From JADGHQ01 sp045805385 (lineage in GTDB: Bacteria; Actinomycetota; Thermoleophilia; Solirubrobacterales; Thermoleophilaceae): 55,758 bases of DNA. The translations under genes were made by a program, and so were the position numbers. Of the stretch, positions 42,970-51,376 are shown one piece after another. Where the stretch lies: contig JBJMLG010000180.1 in NCBI GenBank assembly GCA_045805385.1, forward strand, positions 1 through 55,758, in the 5' to 3' direction. The first letter of the stretch is position 1, and each line of letters starts with the position of its first letter. The notes beneath the pieces were generated by a model, which saw nothing but the letters and a program-made list of their open reading frames with translations, was not told the origin of the DNA and did not search any database.

Positions 42970-44067
42970 TCAGACGCCGGCGTGCTCCGCCTCCCAGCGC
43001 CTGTGCTCGTCGGTGAAGTAGAGCAGGCGGATCTTCTTGAACTCGGTGGAGGAGTAGAGCGTTGCCCGTTCGGATATCCCCGTCTCCTCCGCGATCGAAT
43101 CGAGGATCGCGTCGCACTCCTCCTTGGAGCGCCCATGGGCCATGGTGAACACGCTGTACGGCCAGTCGGCGTAGGTGGGCCGCTGGTAGCAGTGCGAGAT
43201 GCCGCGGAACGAGGCCATCAGCTTGCCGGTGTCCATGATCTGGTCGTCGGGCACCTTCCAGACGCCCATGCCGTTGGCCGAGAAGCCGGCGCGGCGGTGG
43301 AACAGGATCGCCGCCACCCGTCGCAGCGCCTTGCGCTCCCGCATCGACTCGAGGTGCTCCAGCAGGCGCTCCTGCGAAAGCCCCAGGCGCTCGGCGGCCG
43401 GCACGTAGGGCTCGGGGATCACGGGCATGTCGCCCTGACTCGCGCGGATCGCAGCGATGTCGAGGTCGGACAGCTCGATCGGCTCGAGCTCGCGCGGCTC
43501 CTCGGCCATGCCCGCCTTTGCGAGGTCGCGCGTGCCCTTCTCCATCTCGAGATCCATGCGGATCTTGAACAGCTTCAGCGTGGGCAGCTGACGCACCGAC
43601 TCCGCGCCGGTGAGCTCGGTGAGCGCGTCGAGCGTGCCCTCGAGGCCGAGCTTCGAGTCCGGCTCGGTCGCGATCGTGAACCAGAGGTTGAAGTCGTGGT
43701 TGCGCAGGTAGTTGTGCGACACGCCGGGGTGGGAGTTGATGACCCGGGCCGCGCGGTGTGGGTTCTCCGGGTCCACCTTCGCCGCCACGAGCATCGAGCT
43801 GTAGCCGAGCGCGCGCGTGTCGAAGATCGGCGTGACCTGACGGATGATCCGCTCGTCGATCAGGCGCTGCACACGGCGGAGGACGTCGTCCTCGCTCACG
43901 CCGGCGAGCCGCGCCACCTCGGCGTAGGGCCGCGGCGCGATCGGGAAGCTGCCCTGCATCAGATTGAGCAGCTTCTTGTCGAGCTCGTCGAGCGGCACGG
44001 CCGCGCCGTCCCGGCGCGCGCGGACCTTGGGGATCGCGCGCGCGGCGCGGCTGCTCACTTCAGCCAT
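42970..44067 (-). CDS. ahbAB: Fused AhbA-AhbB siroheme decarboxylase (NirD/NirL family)
   Basis: 365 residues made of two Lrp/AsnC-like halves. First half (about 25-180): helix-turn-helix, then GVSHNYLRNHDFNLWFTIA, the AhbA/NirD motif. Second half (about 195-355): HTH, then HRRAGFSANGMGVWKVPDD and YQRPTYADWPYSVFTMAHG, the AhbB/NirL motif. Such proteins remove two carboxyl groups from siroheme, in heme d1 or alternative heme synthesis. Being between hemB and hemL, a tetrapyrrole role is much likelier than Lrp-type transcription control. Start ATG 44067 overlaps hemB by 13 bases. Confidence 0.85.
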   Translation of the reverse strand: MAEVSSRAARAIPKVRARRDGAAVPLDELDKKLLNLMQGSFPIAPRPYAEVARLAGVSEDDVLRRVQRLIDERIIRQVTPIFDTRALGYSSMLVAAKVDPENPHRAARVINSHPGVSHNYLRNHDFNLWFTIATEPDSKLGLEGTLDALTELTGAESVRQLPTLKLFKIRMDLEMEKGTRDLAKAGMAEEPRELEPIELSDLDIAAIRASQGDMPVIPEPYVPAAERLGLSQERLLEHLESMRERKALRRVAAILFHRRAGFSANGMGVWKVPDDQIMDTGKLMASFRGISHCYQRPTYADWPYSVFTMAHGRSKEECDAILDSIAEETGISERATLYSSTEFKKIRLLYFTDEHRRWEAEHAGV

Positions 44068-45029
44068 TCGGCTACATCCTTGGCGTGGTAGGTGATGACG
44101 ATGTCGGCTCCGGCGCGGCGGATCCCGGTGAGGGCCTCGAGGACGGCCGCGCGCTCGTCGAGGTAACCGGCCGCGGCGGCCGCCTTGATCATTGCGTACT
44201 CGCCGCTCACGTTGTACGCAGCGACGGGCAGGCGCGTGGCGTCCTTCACGCGCCGGATCACGTCGAGATAGGGCAGCGCGGGCTTCACGATCAGCATGTC
44301 GGCGCCCTCCTCGACGTCGAGCAGCGACTCGCGCACGGCCTCCTCGGCGTTGGCCGAATCCATCTGGTAGCTGCGTCGGTCGCCGAAGGCGGGAGTGGAG
44401 CCGGCCGCCTCGCGGAACGGGCCGTAGAACGCGCTCGCGAACTTCGCGCTGTAGGAGATCAGCGGCAGGTCGGTGTGACCCTCCGCATCGAGATGGGAGC
44501 GGAGCGCTCCCACCCGGCCGTCCATCATGTCGCTCGGCGCGACCGCGTCGGCGCCCGCGCTGGCCTGCGACACCGCGGTTCGGGCGAGCAGCTCGACGGT
44601 CGGATCGTTGTCCACCTGACCGTCGGGCGTGAGCACCCCGCAATGGCCGTGCGAGGTGTACTCGCAGAGGCACACATCGGTGATCACGAGCAGGTCGGGA
44701 TGCGCCTCCTTGATCGCGCGCGTGGCCATCTGGATCACGCCCTCGTCGTCGTACGCGCCGCTGCCGACTTCGTCCTTCTCCGCCGGGATGCCGAAGAGCA
44801 GCACCGCGGGGATGCCCAGAGCGCGCGCCGCGCCCGCCTCTTCGACGGCATGCGAGATCGAGAGGCGCTCGATCCCGGGCATCGCCTCGATCGGCGTGCG
44901 CCTGTCGAGCCCGTGCTCGACGAACATCGGGTACACGAGATCGGCCGCGCTGAGATCGGTCTCGCGGACGAGGTCGCGCAGGACGCCCGTCTTGCGCAGC
45001 CGGCGCATGCGGGTCGCGGGGAAGGCCAT
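44055..45029 (-). CDS. hemB: Delta-aminolevulinic acid dehydratase (porphobilinogen synthase)
   Basis: 324 residues. DLVYPMFVEHG, the Cys-rich metal site ITDVCLCEYTSHGHCGVL (zinc type), SDMMDGRVGALR, SYSAKFASAFYGPFR and the Schiff-base Lys in LIVKPALPYLD are all present. It condenses two aminolevulinates. First gene of hemB-ahbAB-hemL. Confidence 0.96.
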   Translation of the reverse strand: MAFPATRMRRLRKTGVLRDLVRETDLSAADLVYPMFVEHGLDRRTPIEAMPGIERLSISHAVEEAGAARALGIPAVLLFGIPAEKDEVGSGAYDDEGVIQMATRAIKEAHPDLLVITDVCLCEYTSHGHCGVLTPDGQVDNDPTVELLARTAVSQASAGADAVAPSDMMDGRVGALRSHLDAEGHTDLPLISYSAKFASAFYGPFREAAGSTPAFGDRRSYQMDSANAEEAVRESLLDVEEGADMLIVKPALPYLDVIRRVKDATRLPVAAYNVSGEYAMIKAAAAAGYLDERAAVLEALTGIRRAGADIVITYHAKDVAEWLK

Positions 45030-45083
45030 CCAGGTCAGTCTAGGCCCCCGAGTGGTGCGGGTGGGGCGCTCCGGGGTGCCCGG

Positions 45084-46424
45084 CTAGCTCGCGAAGCGGC
45101 GCAGCGCCAGCCGCGCTATCGCGGTAAAGGCGACCGTGAGGATCGCCAGGTGGAGCAGTGGGCCGCCAATCGAGCCGGACCTGTTCAGCGCGGCGTCGAG
45201 CGCGTCCAGAGTCGCCTTGAAGGGGAAGATCGCCGAGATCACGCGGATCACGTCGTACACGCCCGCCGACACGGCTCCCGAGGGAACGAGCGCGAGGAAG
45301 GCGATCGGCAGCGAGATCATCACTCCGAGGAGCGAGGCGGCGCGCACCTCGCGCGTGATGCCGCCGATCGCGACGCCCATCGCGGCGAAGCCGAGCGCGC
45401 CGAGCAGGATCGCGGCCAGCCAGAGCGGGAAGCGATGCCAGGCGAGGTCCACGAACAGGCCGAGCGCGCCAAGCATGACGAGGGAGACGACCACCGCGCA
45501 GATCGCCGACAGGCTCACCTTCTCGATCAGCAGGGCTGTGCGCGACACGAGCCCGCGCACGAGCCGCAGGAACGCGTTCTCCTCGCGCTCGAGCGCCAGC
45601 ACGCCGGCCGCGAGCAGCACGGTGACGAACATCAGCGAGAACGTGAGCGCGACGGCGACGGCGAACGAGCTGAGCGGCGTGGAGCCACCCTTCACCACCT
45701 TGGCGTTCACGCGGATCGGCGTGGCCACCGACGCCAGCACGTCGTCCGAGAGGCTCAGGTTGTCGCGCGCGAGCCGCGCGAATCGAGTCACCTGGTCGAG
45801 CTCGGCGCGGGCCGGGGAGCCCTTGGGCAGCTCGCGCTGCGCCCGGGTCACGATCCGCTCGGCGTTCTGGAGCCCGAGCACGTCGAAGGTCTGGCCGAGC
45901 AGCGAGATGCGGCCGCCCGTCGAGATCAGCTTCAGGTAGCTGAGCGCGATCTGAGAGAACTTCTTGGTGAGCGCGGTGTTCGCGTCCTGCACCTGCGACT
46001 TGATCGTGTCGCGCACGAACTGCGCCTTGACGGGGTCCTCGGCGTTGTAGAAGACCTCGATCTGCCCGGGCTCGAGCCCGGTCTGGAGCTTCTGCGTGAG
46101 GTCCGGCGGCACGATCAGCGCCGCGAGCACGTCGCCGCTCTTCACCTTGTCGAGCGCCTCGTTGTGCGACTGCACGGGCACCGGCTCGATCGCCTTGTAC
46201 AGCTGCTGCGTGTACTTGTTGATGTCCACGTTCTCGCCCGCGAGCGACAGCGTCTGCGCCGACTGGGGCACCTGGTTGAGGATCGCCACGCGCGGCTTCT
46301 CGGGGCCGCGCGAGACCGCGAAGCCGATCAGCAGGGCGATCACGATCGGGTAGATCACGAGCAGCGCCACGAGGAACGGCGAGCGCCGCAGGATCTGGAG
46401 GTCCTTCAGCAGCAGCCAGCGCAC
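45084..46424 (-). CDS. ABC-2 type transporter permease
   Basis: 446 residues. One membrane segment near 15-35 (LVALLVIYPIVIALLIGF), a large extracytoplasmic domain (about 40-240), then five or six segments at the C-terminus; this ABC-2/YhgE-like layout is used by exporters of drugs, lipids or peptides. GTG 46424 is one base after the ATPase gene stop, so the two form a transporter. It ends 55 bases from hemB; substrate unknown. Confidence 0.85.
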   Translation of the reverse strand: MRWLLLKDLQILRRSPFLVALLVIYPIVIALLIGFAVSRGPEKPRVAILNQVPQSAQTLSLAGENVDINKYTQQLYKAIEPVPVQSHNEALDKVKSGDVLAALIVPPDLTQKLQTGLEPGQIEVFYNAEDPVKAQFVRDTIKSQVQDANTALTKKFSQIALSYLKLISTGGRISLLGQTFDVLGLQNAERIVTRAQRELPKGSPARAELDQVTRFARLARDNLSLSDDVLASVATPIRVNAKVVKGGSTPLSSFAVAVALTFSLMFVTVLLAAGVLALEREENAFLRLVRGLVSRTALLIEKVSLSAICAVVVSLVMLGALGLFVDLAWHRFPLWLAAILLGALGFAAMGVAIGGITREVRAASLLGVMISLPIAFLALVPSGAVSAGVYDVIRVISAIFPFKATLDALDAALNRSGSIGGPLLHLAILTVAFTAIARLALRRFAS

Positions 46425-46425
46425 G

Positions 46426-47172
46426 TCAGTGACCCTGCTGGCGAAGGAACGCCACGAACGCCTGCTCGAAGTCGAGCCCGCTCGATCCGACGGCTCCCTC
46501 GAGCTCGCGCGGGGAACCGGTGAACAGCAGCTCGCCGTCGGCCAGCACCACCACGCGGTTCGCGTGGCGGTCGGCCTCCTGGACATTGTGAGTGGAATAG
46601 ACGACCGTCGTCCCGCGCGACGCGAGCTCCACGATGAAGTCCCACAGGCGCTCACGCTGGCGGGGATCGAGCGCTGCGCTCGGCTCGTCGAGCAGCAGCA
46701 CCTCGGGCTCGGACAGGAGGCCGATCGCGATGTTCACCCGCTGGCGGTTGCCCCCGGAGAGCTCACCCACCGGGTCGTCGCGGCGGTCCGCCAGCCCGGT
46801 CTGCCCGAGCATCCGCTCGACGGTGGCGCCCACGTCCGGCACCTTCTCGAGCCGTGCGAACAGGCGCAGGTTCTCCGCGACCGTGAGCTTGTTGTAGACC
46901 GCCGCCTGCTGAGGCACCCAGCCCACCTCCCCGTCCGGCCAGCGCACGCTCCCCTCGTCCGGTTTCTGGATGCCCGCGAGGATCGAGAGCAACGTGGTCT
47001 TGCCGGCGCCGTTCGGCCCGATGATTGCCACCAGCTCACCACGCGAAGCGCTGAGGGCGACGCCGCGCACTGCGTCGCGCTCGCCGAAGCGCTTCACGAG
47101 GCCGGTGGCTTCGATCACCGCCGTGTCGCGGGAGTCCGCGGACGACGGCGGGGCGGCTCCGGGCTGCTGCAC
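46426..47172 (-). CDS. ABC transporter ATP-binding protein
   Basis: 248 residues. Walker A GPNGAGKTTLL, Q loop PQQAAVYNKLT, signature LSGGNRQRV, Walker B VLLLDEPSAALDP, and His in YSTHNVQ are intact. Partner of the ABC-2 permease next to it. The start is unclear: GTG 47172 is taken, but an in-frame ATG at 47211 would overlap the start of the divergent phosphoesterase gene. Confidence 0.9.
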   Translation of the reverse strand: MQQPGAAPPSSADSRDTAVIEATGLVKRFGERDAVRGVALSASRGELVAIIGPNGAGKTTLLSILAGIQKPDEGSVRWPDGEVGWVPQQAAVYNKLTVAENLRLFARLEKVPDVGATVERMLGQTGLADRRDDPVGELSGGNRQRVNIAIGLLSEPEVLLLDEPSAALDPRQRERLWDFIVELASRGTTVVYSTHNVQEADRHANRVVVLADGELLFTGSPRELEGAVGSSGLDFEQAFVAFLRQQGH

Positions 47173-47209
47173 GCGGTCGAAGATAGAAGGAATGGGAGAA
47201 TCGGGCCGC

Positions 47210-47992
47210 ATGAAGCTCGTCTTCGTGGGCGACGTGGTGGGCGCACCGGGCCGGCGCGCGCTCGAAACGCTGCTGCCCGGCATCCGCGAACGCCACCAGC
47301 CGGACTTCGTGGTGGTGAATGGCGAGAACGCGGCCGGGGGCCTCGGCATCACCGCGGAGATCGCGCGCCACTTCCTCGACGACCTGGGCGTGGACGCGAT
47401 CACGCTCGGCAACCACGCCTACCGCCACCGCGACGTGTACCGCTTCCTCGACTCCGACCCGCGCATCGTGCGGCCGGCCAACTACGCGCGCGCCAACCCA
47501 GGCCGGGGCAGCACGGTGGTGGAGAACGGCGCCGTGAGGCTCGGTGTGATCAACCTCTCCGGAGCCGTGTTCATCGAGGGCTCCATGCGCTCGCCGTTCA
47601 GCGAGGCCGACGCCGTGCTGTCGGACATGGAGCGTCGCGCGGATTACGTGCTCGTGGACTTCCACGCCGAGGCGACCAGCGAGAAGGTGGCGATGGGCTG
47701 GCACGTCGACGGGCGAGCGACCGCCTGCCTGGGTACCCACACCCACGTGCCGACCGCCGACGCGCGCGTGCTCCCGGGCGGCACGGCATACATCACCGAC
47801 GTGGGCATGACGGGCCCGCGCGGCGGTGTGATCGGCGTGAAGCGCGAGCAGGCACTCGAGCGCTTCCGCACGCTGATGCCGGTGCGCTTCGACACCTCCG
47901 AGGAGGACCCCTGGCTGAACGGGGTGCTAGTCGAGGCGGGCGAAGACGGGCGTGCTCGCTCGATCGAGCAGCTGCTCCTCCCGGCGAGCTGA
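47210..47992 (+). CDS. YmdB-family metallophosphoesterase
   Basis: 260 residues. KLVFVGDVVGAPGR, VVVNGENAAGG, TLGNHAYRHRD and VDFHAEATSEKVAMGWH, with GTHTHVPTADARVLPGGTAYITDVGMTGP, are the TIGR00282 family motifs with all metal ligands visible. Bacillus YmdB hydrolyses 2',3'-cyclic nucleotides. Good ribosome site GGGAG before ATG 47210. Its 3' end overlaps the converging mannosyltransferase-like gene by 66 bases. Confidence 0.88.
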   Translation: MKLVFVGDVVGAPGRRALETLLPGIRERHQPDFVVVNGENAAGGLGITAEIARHFLDDLGVDAITLGNHAYRHRDVYRFLDSDPRIVRPANYARANPGRGSTVVENGAVRLGVINLSGAVFIEGSMRSPFSEADAVLSDMERRADYVLVDFHAEATSEKVAMGWHVDGRATACLGTHTHVPTADARVLPGGTAYITDVGMTGPRGGVIGVKREQALERFRTLMPVRFDTSEEDPWLNGVLVEAGEDGRARSIEQLLLPAS

Positions 47993-49243
47993 CAGTCTCG
48001 CCAGGCGGGCGAACGCGAGTCCTACCGCCGCGATGAGCACGGCGTCGCGCGTGGCCACGAGTAGAACGGCTCCCGTCTCGCCCTTTGCCGCGTCGAAGTA
48101 GTGGAACGGGAACTCCACGAACGTGAGCACCGTGGCTGCGAGCATCAGGCCCGCCAGGGCTCTCTCACCCCAGGCGACCGCGATCGCGAACAGCGGCCAC
48201 GTCCAGATCAGGAACTGCGGCGACAGCACCTTGCCGAACGCAGGCGATGCGGCCACCGCCGTGAGCGCGGCGAGCACCAGCCGGCGACGCGCCAGAGGGC
48301 CATCCCGCGGACCGCGGGCGGCGAGCAGCGTGGCCGCGAGGACCGCGCCGGCCAGGAGCGCCATGAACGCGGCGCTGACCGCCCCCGACGCCGAGCTGGT
48401 CATGCCGTCGCCGTTGTGCGTGGGGAAGCGCCGCACGTGCGCGCCGCCCGCTGCGTCGATCGCCTGAAGCACCATGGCGGGCGCGCTCTCGACCTGAACC
48501 GGGCGGTTCACCTGGTAGTCCCAGGCATAGCGCGCACCGGACGGCGACAGGGCGTAGACGGCCGCGCCGATCACGACCACGATCACGCCGAGCACCAGCG
48601 CTCCACGCACGGCAGCTCGGCGCTCGCCGCGCCCCCAGAGCCATGCGAACGCCGGTGGCGCGGCAAGCAGCGGGAACGCCTTGGTGATCGTGCCGATTCC
48701 GAGCACGCCGAAGCCCCCGGTCACGGATCTGCGCGCCACGAGCAGCAATCCGGCGAGCAGCAGGAATACCGGCGCGAGGTCGAGGTGCTCCCGTGCGAGC
48801 GCCCCCGTGGCGAGGGGCAGGACCGCGAACGCGTAGGCGGCGCGCTTGGCGCTGCCGCCGGTGAGCGCCGCGAGATCCGCGCAGCACACCAGGCAGCCGA
48901 TGGCGAACAGCAGCATCAGCGCGCCAAACAGCCCCTCGTAGGCCAGCCCATGCGACGCCGTCGGGATCGCGGGAAGACCGATGACGACCGCGGCGAGAGG
49001 CGGGTACTCGAAGTTGAACGCCTGGTACGGCAGGTGGCCGTGCACGATGTCGCCCCCGTAGCCCCAGTACAGCCAGATGTCCGAGATGTAGTGCGCGCTC
49101 CAGGGGTAGACGAAGACGCTCACCACCGCGCCCGCGAAGAGCAGCAGCAACGGGCCGCGGAAGCTGCGCAGGCGCCTCATGCCCTCTCCGAGGCGCTGGC
49201 TAGAACCCACTCGCCGCGCGCGCAGGACCTCCAGCGCGCTCAT
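47927..49243 (-). CDS. GT87-like polytopic glycosyltransferase
   Basis: 438 residues with about eleven membrane segments. The first loop YISDIWLYWGYGGDIVHGHLPYQAFNFEYPPL has the Asp and 'P-Y-x-x-F-x-(F)-E-Y-P-P' pattern of GT87 mannosyl/arabinosyltransferases that use polyprenyl-phosphate sugars. Start ATG 49243 overlaps the upstream gene stop (ATGA). Specific donor and acceptor unknown. Confidence 0.75.
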   Translation of the reverse strand: MSALEVLRARRVGSSQRLGEGMRRLRSFRGPLLLLFAGAVVSVFVYPWSAHYISDIWLYWGYGGDIVHGHLPYQAFNFEYPPLAAVVIGLPAIPTASHGLAYEGLFGALMLLFAIGCLVCCADLAALTGGSAKRAAYAFAVLPLATGALAREHLDLAPVFLLLAGLLLVARRSVTGGFGVLGIGTITKAFPLLAAPPAFAWLWGRGERRAAVRGALVLGVIVVVIGAAVYALSPSGARYAWDYQVNRPVQVESAPAMVLQAIDAAGGAHVRRFPTHNGDGMTSSASGAVSAAFMALLAGAVLAATLLAARGPRDGPLARRRLVLAALTAVAASPAFGKVLSPQFLIWTWPLFAIAVAWGERALAGLMLAATVLTFVEFPFHYFDAAKGETGAVLLVATRDAVLIAAVGLAFARLARLSARREEQLLDRASTPVFARLD

Positions 49244-50907
49244 GAAAGCGCGGGGGCCGCCTCAGCGGGTGGAGCGCGGTCCGCCTCTGCCTCGAGCGGC
49301 AACGCGGGCCGCGGCCCAGCCTCTTGCATGTGCGGCGCGAACAACGCCACGAACACGAGCGGAGCGAACCACGCCACGTAGAGATAGAACCAGTAGCCGC
49401 CGGAAATCTGCAGGGCGAGGAGCACGGCCGCGCCGAGGGCGGCCACCTGCGCGATGTTGCGCCGCCGCGGCACGAACGCCACGAGCAGCGCCAGGCCTAT
49501 CGCCGCGCTCTTGAGCGCGTCCTGCAGCCAGCCGAGCGACTCGTGCTGCCCCCAGATCGAGAACGGCGTCATGCGGCCTGCCTGGTAGCCGATCGTCCGC
49601 TGCCACATCTCGCGAACGCCGCCGTCGGGGAGGAACGGGAACACGAGCACGGCGATCACGGCTGCCGTGGTGACGCCGAACAAGAGCGCCTCCCTGCGTC
49701 CCCGATGCGCTCCCGCGCCGGCCGCGAGCAGCGGCGCGAGCGCGAGCGGCACGAACTTGGCCGCGGCGCCGACGCCCACCGCTATTCCGCGCAGCACCGG
49801 ACGTGACAACGCCAGCAACGCGAGCACGAGCGCCGCCGAGACCAGCGCGTCGTTGGCGTTCGTCTCGAGCACGAAGAGCGCGTAGGGGAACGTCACCCAG
49901 GCCCAGGCGAGCCCGGCGCCGAGCCGTCTCCCCGCGGGGCCCGCGCGCATGCGCATGCCGAGCAGGAACAGGCCCGCCGCGGTGATCAGGTCGAACCCGA
50001 TCGCCGCGCCGTTGGCCGAGCCGAGCTTCGCCCACGAGCCGTCCCACGGCTCGGCGAGCTCGAACGGCACGTACAGCAGGTAGTTGGCCGGCCCGTAGGT
50101 GTCGCCGTGCTCGTTGTCGCGCGGGAAGGTGCCGTAGATGTCGCGCCCGTGCTCGATGCGGTCCGCGCCGATCACGCCCGCGTAGCCCACGTCGATCACG
50201 TTCGAGTCGATCACGTTGAGGCCGATGCGGAAGCCGGTGAGCAGCAGCACGCCGGCGACCAGCAGCCAGGTGGGCGCGAGCGGGATCAGCGGCCCGCGGG
50301 CCGGGCGCGGGCGGAAGCCGGCGAACAGCATGCGCACCAGCAGATACGCGAGCACCGGGTACACGAGCGGCACCGACGTCGAGATCTCGCCGCGGTTGAA
50401 GAAGAAGTGCGAGACCCCGAAGGACAGCAGCACCAGGAGGTCGAGGTGCAGCAGCCGGAACGGTCTTCGGGGATCGAAGAAGGGTGCGACGAAGAGGACG
50501 CAGAGCGGGATCCAGATCCACGGCGAGTTGACGCTCCGGCCGAACGCGCCGGGATACCCGCGAGCCATCTTCCACGCCACCTGCGGCCCGGTCCAGGCCT
50601 CCGTCACCCGCCCGTTCCGGTCGTCGACGAGCACCTGCACCAGCTCCTTGCGGCCGGCGAAGCCGCTCACCTGCCAGCGTGCCTGGCCGTTCGTGTAGGC
50701 GTACACCCTGAGGCCGGGATGGGCGCGCAGCGTCCGCTCATACTGCGGTGTCTGCTTCGCGACCGCGATCGCCTCGCCGGCGTTCAGCAGATAGCCCGGA
50801 GGCGGGGCGGTCTTGGTGGTGGGTACGAAGACCGGGTCGGCGGCCGCCGGCGCGGCGAGCACCAGCGCCGTGACCACTGCCGCTGCCGCTGCGACCCCCC
50901 GCAGCAT
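49240..50907 (-). CDS. GT87-like glycosyltransferase with extracytoplasmic N-terminal domain
   Basis: 555 residues. Signal sequence (about 1-23, ending AAPAAADP), then about 95 residues that look like a PepSY-type alpha/beta domain (YERTLRAHPGLRVYAYTNGQARWQVSGF), followed by about eleven membrane segments. The loop GADRIEHGRDIYGTFPRDNEHGDTYGPANYL corresponds to the GT87 active-site loop. The added N-terminal domain is unusual for this class. Coupled to the next gene by ATGA. Confidence 0.7.
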   Translation of the reverse strand: MLRGVAAAAAVVTALVLAAPAAADPVFVPTTKTAPPPGYLLNAGEAIAVAKQTPQYERTLRAHPGLRVYAYTNGQARWQVSGFAGRKELVQVLVDDRNGRVTEAWTGPQVAWKMARGYPGAFGRSVNSPWIWIPLCVLFVAPFFDPRRPFRLLHLDLLVLLSFGVSHFFFNRGEISTSVPLVYPVLAYLLVRMLFAGFRPRPARGPLIPLAPTWLLVAGVLLLTGFRIGLNVIDSNVIDVGYAGVIGADRIEHGRDIYGTFPRDNEHGDTYGPANYLLYVPFELAEPWDGSWAKLGSANGAAIGFDLITAAGLFLLGMRMRAGPAGRRLGAGLAWAWVTFPYALFVLETNANDALVSAALVLALLALSRPVLRGIAVGVGAAAKFVPLALAPLLAAGAGAHRGRREALLFGVTTAAVIAVLVFPFLPDGGVREMWQRTIGYQAGRMTPFSIWGQHESLGWLQDALKSAAIGLALLVAFVPRRRNIAQVAALGAAVLLALQISGGYWFYLYVAWFAPLVFVALFAPHMQEAGPRPALPLEAEADRAPPAEAAPALS

Positions 50908-50914
50908 CGGCCTC

Positions 50915-51376
50915 TCAGACGCGGGCGCTGTGCCCGAAGCTCCAGAGCTTGTTGCCGAGGAAGTTCAGCGGCGTAGCGGCGATGATGGAGATCGCCTGCG
51001 CGAGCACCTCAGGCACGCCGGCCGACACGAGCAGCTCGAGGATCCCGAGCGCCACGAAGAACGCGATCACGCTCACGGCCAGGAAGCGCGGCGCCTGGAA
51101 GGCGGCACGCCCGCCGCGCGCCTGGAACGTCCAGTGCCGGTTCCACCAGAAGTTGTTGGTCACGGCCACCAGGAACGCGATGGTCGCGGCGGCGATGTGG
51201 TGGATGTTCAGCACCACCGCACAGAGCGTGAACACAGCGAGGTTCACGACGTAGCCGGAGGCGCCCACCGCGACGAACTTGCCGAGTTGGACCCAGTTGT
51301 GCGCTCGCCTGAGTCCGTGGCGCACGCGCGTGTGCGCCCGCGGCATGGGGGCAACGGTGTCTTCGGGCATCGTCAC
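50915..51376 (-). CDS. GtrA-family membrane protein
   Basis: 153 residues, four membrane segments. QLGKFVAVGASGYVVNLAVF, NNFWWNRHWTF and TPLNFLGNKLWSF are GtrA motifs; such proteins are thought to flip polyprenyl-linked sugars. Lies between the GT87-like genes and the phosphatase-superfamily gene, consistent with an envelope glycan locus. Start at ATG 51376 or 51370. Confidence 0.88.
   Translation of the reverse strand: MTMPEDTVAPMPRAHTRVRHGLRRAHNWVQLGKFVAVGASGYVVNLAVFTLCAVVLNIHHIAAATIAFLVAVTNNFWWNRHWTFQARGGRAAFQAPRFLAVSVIAFFVALGILELLVSAGVPEVLAQAISIIAATPLNFLGNKLWSFGHSARV

Noticed and set aside
44085..46523. 812-codon plus-strand ORF opposite hemB and the ABC permease
   Set aside because: Composition is His/Arg/Glu repeats with no domain; shadow of the minus-strand genes.
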